Origin: VBDM01 sp035499735
GTDB taxonomy: Bacteria > Pseudomonadota > Gammaproteobacteria > Burkholderiales > SG8-39
Assembly: GCA_035499735.1 (NCBI GenBank)
Contig: DATJYC010000031.1
Location: 62,001-126,000, forward strand
DNA length: 64,000 nucleotides
Direction: 5' to 3'
Shown here: piece by piece, positions 1 to 9,042 of the stretch
Position numbering within the stretch: position 1 is the first letter of the stretch
How the letters are laid out: every line of letters starts with the position of its first letter
Position numbers and translations under genes: made by a program
Notes under the pieces: model-generated
Databases searched by the model: none
What the model was told of the DNA's origin: nothing
What the model saw: only the letters and a program-made list of their open reading frames with translations

Positions 1-30
1 CGGGTCGTACCCCCAGAAAAGGAGCGGACC

Positions 31-399
31 ATGAAAAAGACCACCGCACTCTTGAGCATCGCGGGCCTTGCCTCGGCGCTCGCCGCCGCCACGCCTGCCC
101 TCGCGCACGAAGGCTGGTACGGGCGCCCGCATTTCGTCTATCCGGGACACCGCGTCGTGGTCGTGCGGCCTCCGGTTTTCGCGCCGCGGCCCGTCGTCGT
201 CTACCCTGCCCCGGTCTACTACGCGCCCGCGCCGGTCGTCTACGCCGAGCCCGTGTATCCGGCGCCGGCCGCCGCCGCGACCGTCGGCGGCGCGATCGCC
301 GGCGCGGCGATCGGAGCCATCGCGGGCCACGGCAGACCGGGCGCGATCGCGGCCGGGACCGTGATCGGCGCGGTCGTCGGCAACGGCTTGGCGCGCTGA
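31..399 (+). CDS. secreted glycine-zipper protein
   Basis: Small exported protein of 122 residues. An N-terminal signal peptide (MKKTTALLS... ending near ALAH) is followed by a Pro/Val/Tyr-rich segment (about residues 30-80, PXPV-like, many VVYPAP units). A C-terminal glycine zipper (AVGGAIAGAAIGAIAG type, residues 84-120) could insert in or span a membrane. An AAGGAG-like site (AAAAGGAGC) precedes the ATG. Such proteins are common in betaproteobacterial envelopes, but their role is not known. A strong terminator follows directly, so it ends its transcription unit. The architecture is clear; the function is unassigned. Confidence 0.8.
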   Translation: MKKTTALLSIAGLASALAAATPALAHEGWYGRPHFVYPGHRVVVVRPPVFAPRPVVVYPAPVYYAPAPVVYAEPVYPAPAAAATVGGAIAGAAIGAIAGHGRPGAIAAGTVIGAVVGNGLAR

Positions 400-420
400 A
401 TCGTCCGAGCTCGGCATCGG

Positions 421-451
421 GAAAGTCCGCCTCCGGGCGGACTTTCTTTTT
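421..451 (+). terminator. Rho-independent terminator
   Basis: Perfect 11-bp stem (421-431 with 436-446), TCCG loop, followed by five T. It ends the glycine-zipper gene and overlaps the upstream region of srkA. Confidence 0.9.
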
Positions 452-458
452 GCGCCCG

Positions 459-464
459 TACAAT
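459..464 (+). promoter_or_regulatory. -10 box for srkA, nearly leaderless
   Basis: TACAAT lies only six bases before the ATG at 471, so transcription would begin at or next to the start codon. There is no Shine-Dalgarno sequence. No good -35 is seen because the terminator stem occupies that position. Confidence 0.5.
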
Positions 465-470
465 GGCGCG

Positions 471-1457
471 ATGCCGTCCGAACCGCCGTACGCGGGCCTT
501 ACGCCCGACGCCGTGCTCGACGCGCTGGCGAGCACGGGCTTCTCCGGCGACGGCCGGCTGCTCGCGCTGAACAGCTACGAGAACCGCGTCTACCAGGTCT
601 GGCTGGATGACGCCTCGGCCGGATCGGTGGTCGCGAAGTTCTACCGCCCCGGGCGATGGAGCGAGGCGCAGATCCTCGAGGAGCACGCCTTCACCGCGGA
701 GCTCGCCGAGAGGGAGATACCGGTGGTCGCCCCGCTTCGCTCCGGCGGCAAGACGCTGCACCGGTGGGGCGGTTTCCTGTTCGCCGTCTATCCGCGCCGC
801 GGCGGCCGCACTCCCGAGCTCGAGGACCCCGAGACGCTCGAGTGGATGGGGCGGTTCATCGGCCGCATCCACGCGGTCGGCGCGACGCGGCCCTTCGCGG
901 AGCGCCCGGCGCTGGACATCGAGACCTTCGGGCGCGAGCCGCGCGGCTCGCTGCTCGCGAGCGGCTTCGTTCCGAGCGATCTGCTCGAGGCCTGGCGAAG
1001 CGTGGTCGACCTCGCGCTCGCCGGTGTCGAGCGCAGCTACGAGGCCGCGGGCCGCGTGCGCGCGCTGCGGCTGCACGGCGACTGCCACGCGGGCAACGTG
1101 CTGTGGACCGACGACGGGCCGCACTTCGTCGACTTCGACGACTGCCGCATGGGCCCGGCGATCCAGGACCTGTGGATGCTGCTGTCGGGCGACCGCGCCT
1201 CGATGACGCGCCAGCTGTCCGACGTGCTCGCCGGCTACGAGGACTTCTACGACTTCGATCCGCGCGAGCTGCAACTGCTGGAGGCGCTGCGCACGCTGCG
1301 CCTCATCCACTACTCGGCGTGGCTCGCGCGGCGCTGGGACGACCCCGCGTTTCCCGCGGCGTTTCCCTGGTTCAACACGCAGCGCTACTGGCAGGACCGG
1401 ATCCTGGAATTGAAGGAGCAGGTCGCCCTGATGCAGGAGGAGCCGCTCCAGGTATGA
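471..1457 (+). CDS. srkA: SrkA/YihE-type stress response Ser/Thr kinase
   Basis: Cytoplasmic protein kinase of the RdoA/YihE group (aminoglycoside-phosphotransferase fold), known in E. coli to protect against envelope and oxidative stress death. 328 residues, close to the usual length. Visible signatures are LNSYENRVYQ (34-43), the nucleotide-binding Lys in VAKFYRP (K56), the catalytic loop LHGDCHAGN (D204, N209), the metal-binding DFDD (221-224) and the C-terminal LIHYSAWLARRW. I chose the ATG at 471 over one at 450, because 450 lies inside the terminator T-run and upstream of the -10 box. Its stop overlaps the start of the MFS gene (ATGA), so the two are coupled. Confidence 0.93.
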   Translation: MPSEPPYAGLTPDAVLDALASTGFSGDGRLLALNSYENRVYQVWLDDASAGSVVAKFYRPGRWSEAQILEEHAFTAELAEREIPVVAPLRSGGKTLHRWGGFLFAVYPRRGGRTPELEDPETLEWMGRFIGRIHAVGATRPFAERPALDIETFGREPRGSLLASGFVPSDLLEAWRSVVDLALAGVERSYEAAGRVRALRLHGDCHAGNVLWTDDGPHFVDFDDCRMGPAIQDLWMLLSGDRASMTRQLSDVLAGYEDFYDFDPRELQLLEALRTLRLIHYSAWLARRWDDPAFPAAFPWFNTQRYWQDRILELKEQVALMQEEPLQV

Positions 1458-2644
1458 GCGAGCCGGCGCGCGGCGGCGCCCTCACCGTCACCCTGGTCGT
1501 CGTTTGCCAGGGATTCAACATGCTCACGGTCGGCGGCATCGCGCTCTTCCTGCCACTCATCCGCGAGGACCTCGGCATGAGCTTCGCGCAGGCCGGACTG
1601 CTGTCGGCGGTGTCGACGTTCACCTACGCGCTCGGCCAGATACCCGCCGGCGCCCTCGCCGACCGCTTCGGGCCGAAGCGCCTGTTCTTCCTCGGCATCC
1701 TCGGGTCGACGCTGCTCGCGTTCAATTTCGGCACGCTGCGGACCTACCCGGGCGCGATCGCCAACCAGATCGCCTCCGGCGCATTCCGCGCCCTGATCTT
1801 CGCGCCCGGCCTGACGCTCGTCGCGTCCTGGTTTCCTCCGAACCGCAGGGCGACGGCGATGGGCGTCTACGTGATCGGCGGCGTATCCGGAAACATCCTG
1901 CTTTCGCTCGTCGGCCCGTTCCTCGCGATCCGCCACGGCTGGCGTCCGACCTTCATGGGATTCGCGCTGCTCGGCGTGTCTATGGCGTTCATCTACCTCC
2001 TCCTCGGCAAGGAGCGGCCGGCCGGCTCCCGGCATCCGGTGGGGATCACGGACGTCTTCCAGCTGTTCAGCTATCCGATCATGTGGGTCTGCGCGGGCAT
2101 CCAGTTCATCCGCTTCGCCGTCACGACCTCTTTCAATTTCTGGCTGCCGTCGCTGCTCGTGTCGGACCGGGGCCTGTCGCTCGAGGCCGCCGGCCTCATC
2201 ACCGCGATGGGCGCGGTGCTGACCGCCGTCGCCAATCCGCTGGGCGGCTACGTCTCGGACCGCCTGAGGAATCCGCCGCTCGTGATCGGCGCGTCGCTCG
2301 CCATGCTCGCCCTGACGTCGGGCCTGCTGGTCATGGTCGACTCGGTCCCGATGCTGGTGCTCGTGATCGCGGTGAACTCGGTCTTCCTCCAGTTCTACTT
2401 CGGGCCGCTGTTCTCGGTGCCGGTGGAAGTGCTGGGGTCGCGCGTCGCCGGCATGTCCGCGGGCTTCTCCAACATGTTCGCGAACCTGGGCGCGCTGACC
2501 TTCGCGTACGCGCTGGGAGTGGTGAAGGACGTCTCGGGCGCGTTCAGGCTGGGCTTCATCGCGACCGGCGCGATCTGCCTGCTGGGCATCGCCCTCGCCG
2601 CGCTGCTCGCGCGCATGCGGCGGCTCGCGCCGGCGCGGGGCTAG
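1454..2644 (+). CDS. MFS transporter
   Basis: Inner-membrane carrier of the major facilitator superfamily, 396 residues with about 12 hydrophobic segments. The loop 2-3 signature is seen as GALADRFGPKRLFF, and its second-half equivalent as GGYVSDRLRN. It starts inside the srkA stop codon (ATGA) and so is translated with the kinase. The substrate cannot be read from the sequence; CynX/NarK-like organic anion carriers look most similar by eye. Its 3' end overlaps the convergent SBP gene by four bases. Confidence 0.85.
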   Translation: MSEPARGGALTVTLVVVCQGFNMLTVGGIALFLPLIREDLGMSFAQAGLLSAVSTFTYALGQIPAGALADRFGPKRLFFLGILGSTLLAFNFGTLRTYPGAIANQIASGAFRALIFAPGLTLVASWFPPNRRATAMGVYVIGGVSGNILLSLVGPFLAIRHGWRPTFMGFALLGVSMAFIYLLLGKERPAGSRHPVGITDVFQLFSYPIMWVCAGIQFIRFAVTTSFNFWLPSLLVSDRGLSLEAAGLITAMGAVLTAVANPLGGYVSDRLRNPPLVIGASLAMLALTSGLLVMVDSVPMLVLVIAVNSVFLQFYFGPLFSVPVEVLGSRVAGMSAGFSNMFANLGALTFAYALGVVKDVSGAFRLGFIATGAICLLGIALAALLARMRRLAPARG

Positions 2645-3447
2645 CGCTCTTTCGGGTCGTCCGGGCCCGCGACCGCGGCGCCCTCAACCTTGTTGCGCAG
2701 GAGCGACTGCGCGACGAAGCCGCTCGCTTTCATTTCCTCGATGAAGTCGTGCACGTACGCCGCGCCGGCGTCGCGCCCCTTGGGCACGGCCATCGCCTGG
2801 TTGATGACCATGAAGCGGCCGGGAAGCAGGCGCACGCCGGCGGTGCGCCTGGCGTCGGCCTCGAGCTGCTGCCTGACGCCCGCGGCGACTTCGAGGTTCT
2901 GCCGGATCATGGTGCTCACGACCTCGGGCGACGTCGGCGCCCGCACCAGCATCGCGCGCCTGATCTCGCGGGTGAGAAAGAGGTCGTAGGCGCTGCCCTT
3001 GCCCACGGCGATCCTGATGCCGTCGCGGTCGACCTCCGCGTTGCTGCGGATCGTCGACTCCGCCGGGACAAGATACGAGCCCTCGATCATCACGTACGGC
3101 GGCGACTGGTACATGTCCGCGCTGCGCAGGGGATCGCGCGCCACGTAGGCGACGTCCCAGGCGCCGGTCTTCACCGCTTCCACGACGCGCCCGGCCGCGG
3201 CGTAGGGGACGATCTCGAGCGGCACGCCCAGCCGCGCCGCCAGCTCGCGCGAGAGATCGACCGAGACGCCGCGCGGCTCGCCGCTCGCCGGGTCCCTCGA
3301 GGCGAGGACCGGGTTGCCGAAGTTGATCGCTGCCCGCAGCTTGCCCGTCGGCGCGAGCTGGGAGACCACCTCGGGCGAGGGCCTGGGCGGCGCCGATGAG
3401 CACGCGGCGACGAGCGCGGCGGCGAGAAGGAGCGCGGTCCGCGACAT
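2641..3447 (-). CDS. family 3 extracellular solute-binding lipoprotein
   Basis: Periplasmic binding protein of the ABC polar amino-acid type (SBP_bac_3), 268 residues. A lipoprotein signal (ALVAAC, Cys16) is followed by the typical start LRAAINFGNP, the RGVSVDLSRELAARLGVPLE motif (near residues 59-78) and WDVAYVARDPLRS. No ABC permease or ATPase gene lies nearby, so it is an orphan binding or sensing protein. It is the last gene of a minus-strand set with the DUF1080 gene (4-base gap) and a Bug gene. Confidence 0.82.
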   Translation of the reverse strand: MSRTALLLAAALVAACSSAPPRPSPEVVSQLAPTGKLRAAINFGNPVLASRDPASGEPRGVSVDLSRELAARLGVPLEIVPYAAAGRVVEAVKTGAWDVAYVARDPLRSADMYQSPPYVMIEGSYLVPAESTIRSNAEVDRDGIRIAVGKGSAYDLFLTREIRRAMLVRAPTSPEVVSTMIRQNLEVAAGVRQQLEADARRTAGVRLLPGRFMVINQAMAVPKGRDAGAAYVHDFIEEMKASGFVAQSLLRNKVEGAAVAGPDDPKER

Positions 3448-3451
3448 GGGC

Positions 3452-4039
3452 CTACAGGGGCCTGATCTCGACCCTGCGGAACTTCACCACGCCCGCACCG
3501 TACTGGAGCGCGATCGGCCCGCTCGCGTGCTGGCTGTCGTCGATTTCGGCGGTCTTCACGCCGTTCAGCACGATGGTGAGATGCGGCCCCTTGGCGGTGA
3601 TGTCGTAGGTGTTCCACTTGCCGCCCGCCTTGAGCACGGTCGAAGCCTTTGCGACGTACACGATCGCGCCGGTGCCGTAGCTGGGATCGGGGCGCTTGTC
3701 GAAGATATTGACCTCGTACGCGTTCTTCGCTCCGACGCTCGTGGGATCGCCGCAGCGCAGGAAGACGCCGCTATTCGCGTCGTCGTCGACCCAGAATTCC
3801 GCGTGGAGCTGGAAGTCAGTGTAGGAGGCCTTGGAGACCAAGTAGCCCTGGCGCTTCGCGCCGCTATCGGCCAAGACCACGCCATCCGCGATCCTCCAGT
3901 TGGCGTTCCCGATCGCGTTCCAGTTGTCCAGGTTGGAGCCGTCGAAGAGCACGACCCAGCCCGGGCCGGATGACATCGACGAGCAGGCGCCGAGCGCAAG
4001 GGCGAGCAGCCCGGCGGCGAGCAAAGACACGCGCTTCAT
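3452..4039 (-). CDS. DUF1080 (3-keto-disaccharide hydrolase domain) lipoprotein
   Basis: 195-residue lipoprotein (lipobox LALGAC, Cys19) made of one concanavalin-like DUF1080 domain. Visible motifs are WVVLFDGSNLDNWNAIGN, YLVSKASYTDFQLHAEFWV and SGVFLRCGDP. Some family members hydrolyse 3-keto-glycosides; no 3-ketosugar oxidoreductase genes lie nearby to support that here. It sits 31 bases after the Bug gene and 4 bases before the family 3 binding protein, which suggests one transcript for three exported proteins. Confidence 0.83.
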   Translation of the reverse strand: MKRVSLLAAGLLALALGACSSMSSGPGWVVLFDGSNLDNWNAIGNANWRIADGVVLADSGAKRQGYLVSKASYTDFQLHAEFWVDDDANSGVFLRCGDPTSVGAKNAYEVNIFDKRPDPSYGTGAIVYVAKASTVLKAGGKWNTYDITAKGPHLTIVLNGVKTAEIDDSQHASGPIALQYGAGVVKFRRVEIRPL

Positions 4040-4070
4040 TTTCCTCCTCCCAGAGGTGACGATACCGCGC

Positions 4071-5036
4071 TCATTCTACGCGGATGTGCCGCTCCCGGAT
4101 GACCTTGCCCCATTTTTCCGATTCGCGCCTGAGGTGCGCGGCGAATTCCTCGGGGGTGCTCGCGACGATCTCGAAGCCCATCTGCTCGAAGAACCGCCGC
4201 TGCTCCGGCGCGGTCAGCGTCTCCCTGATGCGGGCGTTGACGAGCGTCACGATCGCGGCGGGCGTGCCCTTGGGCGCGAGCACGCCGTGCCAAGTATAGA
4301 ACTCGTACCCAGGCAATCCCGCTTCGGCGATCGTCGGCACGTCGGGAAGCGCCGCTGAGCGCTTGCTGCCCGTCACCCCTAGCACGATGAGTTTCCCGGT
4401 CTTGGCGTGGGGAATCGCCTCTGAGATGTTCGGGAACGAGATCCCGACCTCGCCGCCGAGGGCGGCGAGCAGCGACGGGCCTCCTCCCTTGTACTGAACG
4501 GCGACGATGTCGACGTTCCCCAGGTAGTTGAACAGCTCCCCCGTCAGGTGGGGATTGGTCCCCGCGCCCGCCGCCGAGTAGTTGAGCGCGCCGGGCTTCG
4601 ATTTCGCGAGCTGCAGCAGCTCGCGCACCGAGCGCGCCGGCACCGACGGGTTGATCACCAGCGTTCCCGGCGAGGAGCACAGCCAGCTGACCGGAAGAAA
4701 GTCGGAGAACGGGTCGTACGGAACCTTGCTGTAGAGATAGGTATTCGTGACGAAGGGAATGGTGTTGATCAGCAGCGTGTAGCCGTCGGGTGTGGCGTGC
4801 GCGACCGCCTCGGTTCCGATGATGCCCGACGCGCCGCTGCGGTTCTCGATCACGACCTGCTGGCCCAGACGCTCGGAGAGCCTGGGCGTGAGCGCGCGCG
4901 CGACCACGTCGACGCTGCCACCCGGAGGAAAGGGGACGACGAGCCGTACCGGCCTCGCCGGGTAGGCCTGCGCGCCCGCGAGCGGCGGGATAAGCAGGAC
5001 GACCGCCGCAACCAGCCACAACGCTCTTCGAGACAT
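4071..5036 (-). CDS. Bug-family periplasmic binding protein (1)
   Basis: Tripartite tricarboxylate transporter substrate-binding protein, 321 residues, with Sec signal peptide (LLIPPLAGAQA). Family marks are YPARPVRLVVPFPPGGSVD after cleavage, TPDGYTLLI near residue 88, VQYKGGGPSL and the C-terminal EKWGKVI. These proteins bind small carboxylates or aromatic acids in the periplasm. The start at 5036 is chosen because GGAGGAGGAG immediately precedes it and it leads straight into the signal peptide; an upstream ATG at 5135 would add a non-secretory leader. Divergent from a second Bug gene 77 bp away. No TctA/TctB permease is in the window. Confidence 0.92.
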   Translation of the reverse strand: MSRRALWLVAAVVLLIPPLAGAQAYPARPVRLVVPFPPGGSVDVVARALTPRLSERLGQQVVIENRSGASGIIGTEAVAHATPDGYTLLINTIPFVTNTYLYSKVPYDPFSDFLPVSWLCSSPGTLVINPSVPARSVRELLQLAKSKPGALNYSAAGAGTNPHLTGELFNYLGNVDIVAVQYKGGGPSLLAALGGEVGISFPNISEAIPHAKTGKLIVLGVTGSKRSAALPDVPTIAEAGLPGYEFYTWHGVLAPKGTPAAIVTLVNARIRETLTAPEQRRFFEQMGFEIVASTPEEFAAHLRRESEKWGKVIRERHIRVE

Positions 5037-5113
5037 CTCCTCCTCCGGCCCCGTGTACGCGTGATCGCCGGATGATACGCTTCGATACACCCGCTCGCTT
5101 GGAGGAAGAGACC

Positions 5114-6064
5114 ATGAAACAACTCGTTGCGGCACTCGCGATCGCCCTGCCCGTCCTCGCGCAGGCCGAGTATCCGAGCAAGCCGATCCGCATCGTCGTC
5201 CCCTTCGCCGCGGGCGGCACCTCCGACATCCTCGCCCGCGCCATCGGGCCGAAGCTCACCGGAGCGTGGGGCCAGCCAGTGGTGGTCGAGAACCGCGCCG
5301 GCGCGAACGGCAACGTCGGCGCTGATTTCGTCGCCAAGTCCGCGCCCGACGGCTACACCATGCTCCTCTCCGACATCGGCGCGCTGGCGATCAACCCCAG
5401 CGTCTATCCGGACATGCCCTTCGACCCGGCTAAGGACTTTTCCCCGATCGTGATGGTCTCGTACTCCCCGCACGTGCTGGCGGTGCATCCCTCGCTTCCG
5501 GTCAAGGACGTGAAGGAGCTGATCGCCTACGCCAAGGCGAACCCGGGCAAGCTCAACTTCGCGAACTCCGGGACGGGCGGCGCGCCGCACCTCGCGGGCG
5601 TCGAGTTCGCCGCGCGCACCGGAGTGCAGTGGACCTACATCCCGTACAAGGGCGGCTCGGCGGCGGTCCAGGACGTGATCGCCGGCAACGCCAACGTGCT
5701 GTTCAACGGCATGCTCGCCACGTACCCGTCGGTGAAGTCCGGGCGCCTGAAGGGGCTCGCGGTGTCGAGCGCTCGGCGCGTGGCCTCGGCGCCCGAGCTG
5801 CCGACGATCGCAGAGACCCTCCCCGGCTTCGAGACGGGCTCGTGGCAGGGCGTGCTCGCCGCGGCCGGAACGCCGCGCGAGATCGTGGCGAAGCTGAACG
5901 CCGAGCTCGTGCGCGTCCTGAACTCGGCCGAGATGAAGGAGTTCCTCGCGAAGCAGGGCACCGAGGTGCGCGCCGGGCCGCCGGAGGCGCTCGGCCAGTT
6001 CATCGCGAGCGAGAAGGCGCGCTGGGCGAAAGTCGTGAAGGAAAACGGCATCAAGGCCGACTGA
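5114..6064 (+). CDS. Bug-family periplasmic binding protein (2)
   Basis: 316-residue Bug protein: short signal peptide ending VLAQA, then EYPSKPIRIVVPFAAGGTSD, SAPDGYTMLLSD, IPYKGGSAAVQD and a C-terminus RWAKVVKENGIKAD. The start at 5114 follows the strong site GGAGGAAGAG (5101-5110); an in-frame start at 5072 would not give a signal peptide. Transcribed alone, divergent from another Bug gene. Ligand unknown. Downstream is the terminator of the converging tannase gene. Confidence 0.92.
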   Translation: MKQLVAALAIALPVLAQAEYPSKPIRIVVPFAAGGTSDILARAIGPKLTGAWGQPVVVENRAGANGNVGADFVAKSAPDGYTMLLSDIGALAINPSVYPDMPFDPAKDFSPIVMVSYSPHVLAVHPSLPVKDVKELIAYAKANPGKLNFANSGTGGAPHLAGVEFAARTGVQWTYIPYKGGSAAVQDVIAGNANVLFNGMLATYPSVKSGRLKGLAVSSARRVASAPELPTIAETLPGFETGSWQGVLAAAGTPREIVAKLNAELVRVLNSAEMKEFLAKQGTEVRAGPPEALGQFIASEKARWAKVVKENGIKAD

Positions 6065-6080
6065 TCACGAAACTGAGGCC

Positions 6081-6110
6081 GAAAAAAAGCCCCGGGGTGC
6101 GCCCGGGGCT
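6081..6110 (-). terminator. Rho-independent terminator for the tannase gene
   Basis: Nine-bp stem AGCCCCGGG (6088-6096) with CCCGGGGCT (6102-6110). Read on the minus strand it is followed by seven T (A-tract 6082-6088), so it mainly serves the esterase gene. The stem may also slow plus-strand transcription. Confidence 0.85.
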
Positions 6111-6145
6111 TGTCGGTTGGGCGATCACCACCGCCCGTGATCGTC

Positions 6146-7897
6146 TCAGTCGTGGTCGTGGTCGTCGTCGTCACGGTCGTGGTGGTGGCCGTGCCGCGGC
6201 TCGCACTTGTCCAGGCCGCTCCCCTCGAAGTCCAGCCGCCCGTCCACCTCATGCTTGTACTTCACCAGCACGTCGGCGCAGACGACCTTCTTCCTCTCGA
6301 GGTTGCCGCCGCAGTGGAAGTTCGCCGCGTCGTCGGTGCTGCCCGTGCCGTTGTAGATCGCCGTCTGCGGATACGGGCACAGCGGCCTGCTGCGCGTGAC
6401 CGCGCCGCCCGCGCCTGTAGTCGTCGCGAGGATGGTCTTGGGCGCCTTGCCGTTCTCGACCCAGTCGACCAGCGCGCCGAACAGGTTCTGCGGCTGCGGT
6501 CCGACGCCGCCTCCGCAGTGCCCGACCCCGGGCGCGCGGAACAACCGGTAGAACTTCTGCAGCTTGTCGAAGTCGGGATCGTCACTGTGCCCGACGTGCG
6601 CCGCCTGCAGGCGATAATAGTTGATCACGCCGCGCGGGTAGATGAGCTGGTCGTTTCCGCCGACGAAGGTCAGCAGCTTGCCTCCCGAGCGCCGGTAGGC
6701 GTCGAGGTTGCCGAAGGTGTCAGTGACGTCGGCGATGTTCCGCGAGCCGTCCTGCGCCACCTGCGCGTAACCGCCCATCGTGACCGTATGCCAGTCGAAA
6801 TTGCGGTCGTGCTCGTTCCAATGGAATTGAGTAACGCCGAGCGCGAACGGCGGCGTGCCGTTCAGGCCAAAGCCGTCTTGCGGCGTCCCGTGATCCAGGC
6901 CGAACCAGATCTTGCGGCCGTCGGCATTGCGCGGCCCATCCCAGATCTTGTCGATCGCGGCCGCCTCCTGTGGCGTCAGGCAGTTCGTCGCAGGTGCGCC
7001 CGGTACGCCGCAGATGTTCGCGGTCGCGCTGAACTTGCAGGTGCGCGGGTCGTCGATGACGCCGTCGGTCACTCCGTCGGCCGCGTCGCAGGCGGCGACC
7101 GCCGAAGCGTTCGTCTGGTCGATCTTGGCCGAAGAAACCACCGACCCGACGAGGTCCTTCATCGCGATCTGGCCCCACATCTGCGCCGTCTGGAAGCGAG
7201 TCCAGTAGATCGCCGGAGCGTTCGCGAGAATGCCGTCGAGCTCCTTGGGAAGCTCCTGCGCGAGCAGATAGCCCTGGCGTCCGCCGGTCGAGCAGCCGTT
7301 CCAGTAGTTGTACGCGGGCTTCGTTCCATAATACCGCGCCGCGACCGCCTTGGAGAATAGGATCTGCTCCTTGATGCCGTTGCGGATGAAGTCGTTGATG
7401 AACTGCAGGTTGTAGGTGCCGTCCGTGTTCACGCCCGGCTCGCAGTCGCCGCCTGTGTGTCCGGCGTCCGTGCCCGAGCCGACATAGCCCGCGTTCACCT
7501 GCGCGGCGAGCGGGTTGTTGGTCGGGGTCAGGGTGACGCCGGCGCAGCCGCCGCCGCCGATGCCCTGGGTCCTTCCGTTCCAGGCGCCCTGCACGCCGCC
7601 GGTGCCGCCGTCCCGCGCGTTGAGCGGCAGGCCGACGCGGATATTGATGTTCTGGTTGGGGTTGGTGCCGAACAGGATGTCGACCTGGCAGAAGGCGACG
7701 TTCGCGCCCGAAGCGCTGACGATCTTGCTGGTCGCGGACTTCACGTCCGGGTTGCCGGCGAGTCCGTTAGCGGGGTCGGTGGCGAGCTCGGCGCAGCTGA
7801 CAGGCGGCGGCGACGTGTGCGCCGACGCTGGCGCCGCGATCAGAGCGAAACCGAACAGGACAGGAATTGAAATCAGACGCGCACGCTCTTTTCGCAT
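6146..7897 (-). CDS. secreted tannase/feruloyl esterase family protein with His/Asp-rich tail
   Basis: 583-residue exported esterase of the tannase/feruloyl esterase family (alpha/beta hydrolase that cleaves aromatic-acid esters such as feruloyl or galloyl esters). Signal peptide ends APASA. The family's CS-D-HC signature is visible: C202-S203 in NGCSTGGRQ, Asp in FVGGNDQLIYP and His-Cys in APGVGHCGGG. The start at 7897 follows GGAGGGGG. The last 18 residues are almost only His and Asp (HGHHHDRDDDDHDHD), unusual for the family and possibly metal-binding. Divergent AraC-type gene suggests local control. An aromatic-acid role agrees with the catabolic genes downstream, but the substrate is inferred. 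Confidence 0.88.
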   Translation of the reverse strand: MRKERARLISIPVLFGFALIAAPASAHTSPPPVSCAELATDPANGLAGNPDVKSATSKIVSASGANVAFCQVDILFGTNPNQNINIRVGLPLNARDGGTGGVQGAWNGRTQGIGGGGCAGVTLTPTNNPLAAQVNAGYVGSGTDAGHTGGDCEPGVNTDGTYNLQFINDFIRNGIKEQILFSKAVAARYYGTKPAYNYWNGCSTGGRQGYLLAQELPKELDGILANAPAIYWTRFQTAQMWGQIAMKDLVGSVVSSAKIDQTNASAVAACDAADGVTDGVIDDPRTCKFSATANICGVPGAPATNCLTPQEAAAIDKIWDGPRNADGRKIWFGLDHGTPQDGFGLNGTPPFALGVTQFHWNEHDRNFDWHTVTMGGYAQVAQDGSRNIADVTDTFGNLDAYRRSGGKLLTFVGGNDQLIYPRGVINYYRLQAAHVGHSDDPDFDKLQKFYRLFRAPGVGHCGGGVGPQPQNLFGALVDWVENGKAPKTILATTTGAGGAVTRSRPLCPYPQTAIYNGTGSTDDAANFHCGGNLERKKVVCADVLVKYKHEVDGRLDFEGSGLDKCEPRHGHHHDRDDDDHDHD

Positions 7898-8068
7898 AGC
7901 CCCCTCCAGACTCTTGGCGAAATGGGAATGGGAATGAATCGCCCGAACAACAAGCGTATGATAAACAGGAAACGCAAACGTAGATGGCGTCGCGGCAAAG
8001 ATTAGCGATAAGTGAAATCCATGCATGTTGATTTCGGTTATGGCCAGCGGCGATGGGAGGTCGCCAAT

Positions 8069-8992
8069 ATGGATCGCCAGCTCACGGAACCTTCGGCGTT
8101 CAGTCATTTTCTCTCGACAAATAATTCGGCGGAACCCGATTACGTCGTGCACGGGCCCGGTGGCGACGTGATCGCTGCCAAGTGGCATCGCCCGGCCTCG
8201 CGCACCGCAAAGCAAGTCGTATTGGCGCAAGACACGGTGATGTATCACGTCGGAGGGTCGACCTCCGCTGCGAAGTTCGTAGACGGCCGTTGCATCGGCA
8301 CGCGCACGCAACACGGCTCCGTGACCGTTAGTCCGAGAGACGAGCGCAGTGAATGGGTCCGGGACGGCGTCTGCGAGGTCATGCACGTCTACATCGCGCC
8401 GTCGCTCAAGCAAAGGTACGCCGATGAGAATCTCGCCTGCTCGGCCGCGCCGGAGATCGATCCCATGTTCGCCGTCCACGATCCCTGGCTGCAGGGCTAT
8501 TTCATGATGCTGCAGAGCGAATTCGAAACATTCGGTGGAAGCGGCAAGTACCCGGACGCGCTGCTCCTGACGCAGTCGATGGAGCTGTTGATACGACATC
8601 TGGTCTGCTGGCATTCGAACGTGTCGCGGAGCAGCCGAAAACGGCTGGTGGCGGCCGCGCCGCGTCCCTTGGCGCCGCGACACCTGAGGCGAGTCCTCGC
8701 CTACATCGACGCCGATGTCGGCCGCGACATCGCACTGGCCGATCTCGCGCAGCTTGTCGGCATTTCCAAGAATCACTTTATTCGCGGCTTTCGCGCCGCC
8801 ACTCAGCGGACGCCTTACGCCTATCTGGTCGAGCGCCGCCTCGCGCGTGCCGTCGACGCGCTGAGGCACAGCACCATGTCGCTCGAGCGGATCGCGCTCG
8901 ATTCGGGTTTCAGGAGCGCGCCCGGATTTTCGAACGTCTTCAAGAAGCACTTTGGAATATCGCCAAGCAAGTTCAGAGCTCGGACCCACTGA
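8069..8992 (+). CDS. AraC-family transcriptional regulator
   Basis: 307-residue regulator with a C-terminal double helix-turn-helix (about residues 208-305). The motifs are LADLAQLVGISKNHFIRGFRAA and the second-HTH signature LERIALDSGFRSAPGFSNVFKKHFGISPSKFR. The N-terminal half is a divergent sensor domain. I chose the ATG at 8069 because GGGAGG (8055-8060) lies eight bases upstream; a GTG at 8012 or ATG at 8021 would also be in frame but lack a clear ribosome site. It is divergent from the tannase gene and probably controls it. Confidence 0.88.
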   Translation: MDRQLTEPSAFSHFLSTNNSAEPDYVVHGPGGDVIAAKWHRPASRTAKQVVLAQDTVMYHVGGSTSAAKFVDGRCIGTRTQHGSVTVSPRDERSEWVRDGVCEVMHVYIAPSLKQRYADENLACSAAPEIDPMFAVHDPWLQGYFMMLQSEFETFGGSGKYPDALLLTQSMELLIRHLVCWHSNVSRSSRKRLVAAAPRPLAPRHLRRVLAYIDADVGRDIALADLAQLVGISKNHFIRGFRAATQRTPYAYLVERRLARAVDALRHSTMSLERIALDSGFRSAPGFSNVFKKHFGISPSKFRARTH

Positions 8993-9022
8993 AAACAAAA
9001 CGCCCCGGGGTCTCCGGGGCGT
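8992..9022 (-). terminator. terminator between AraC gene and the small ORF
   Basis: Nine-bp stem ACGCCCCGG (9000-9008) with CCGGGGCGT (9014-9022). On the minus strand it is followed by TTTTGTTTT, a good intrinsic terminator for the small ORF/pspC unit. On the plus strand only three T follow, so termination of the AraC gene is weaker. Confidence 0.8.
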
Positions 9023-9042
9023 TTCGCTTCAGGCAAGCCGGC

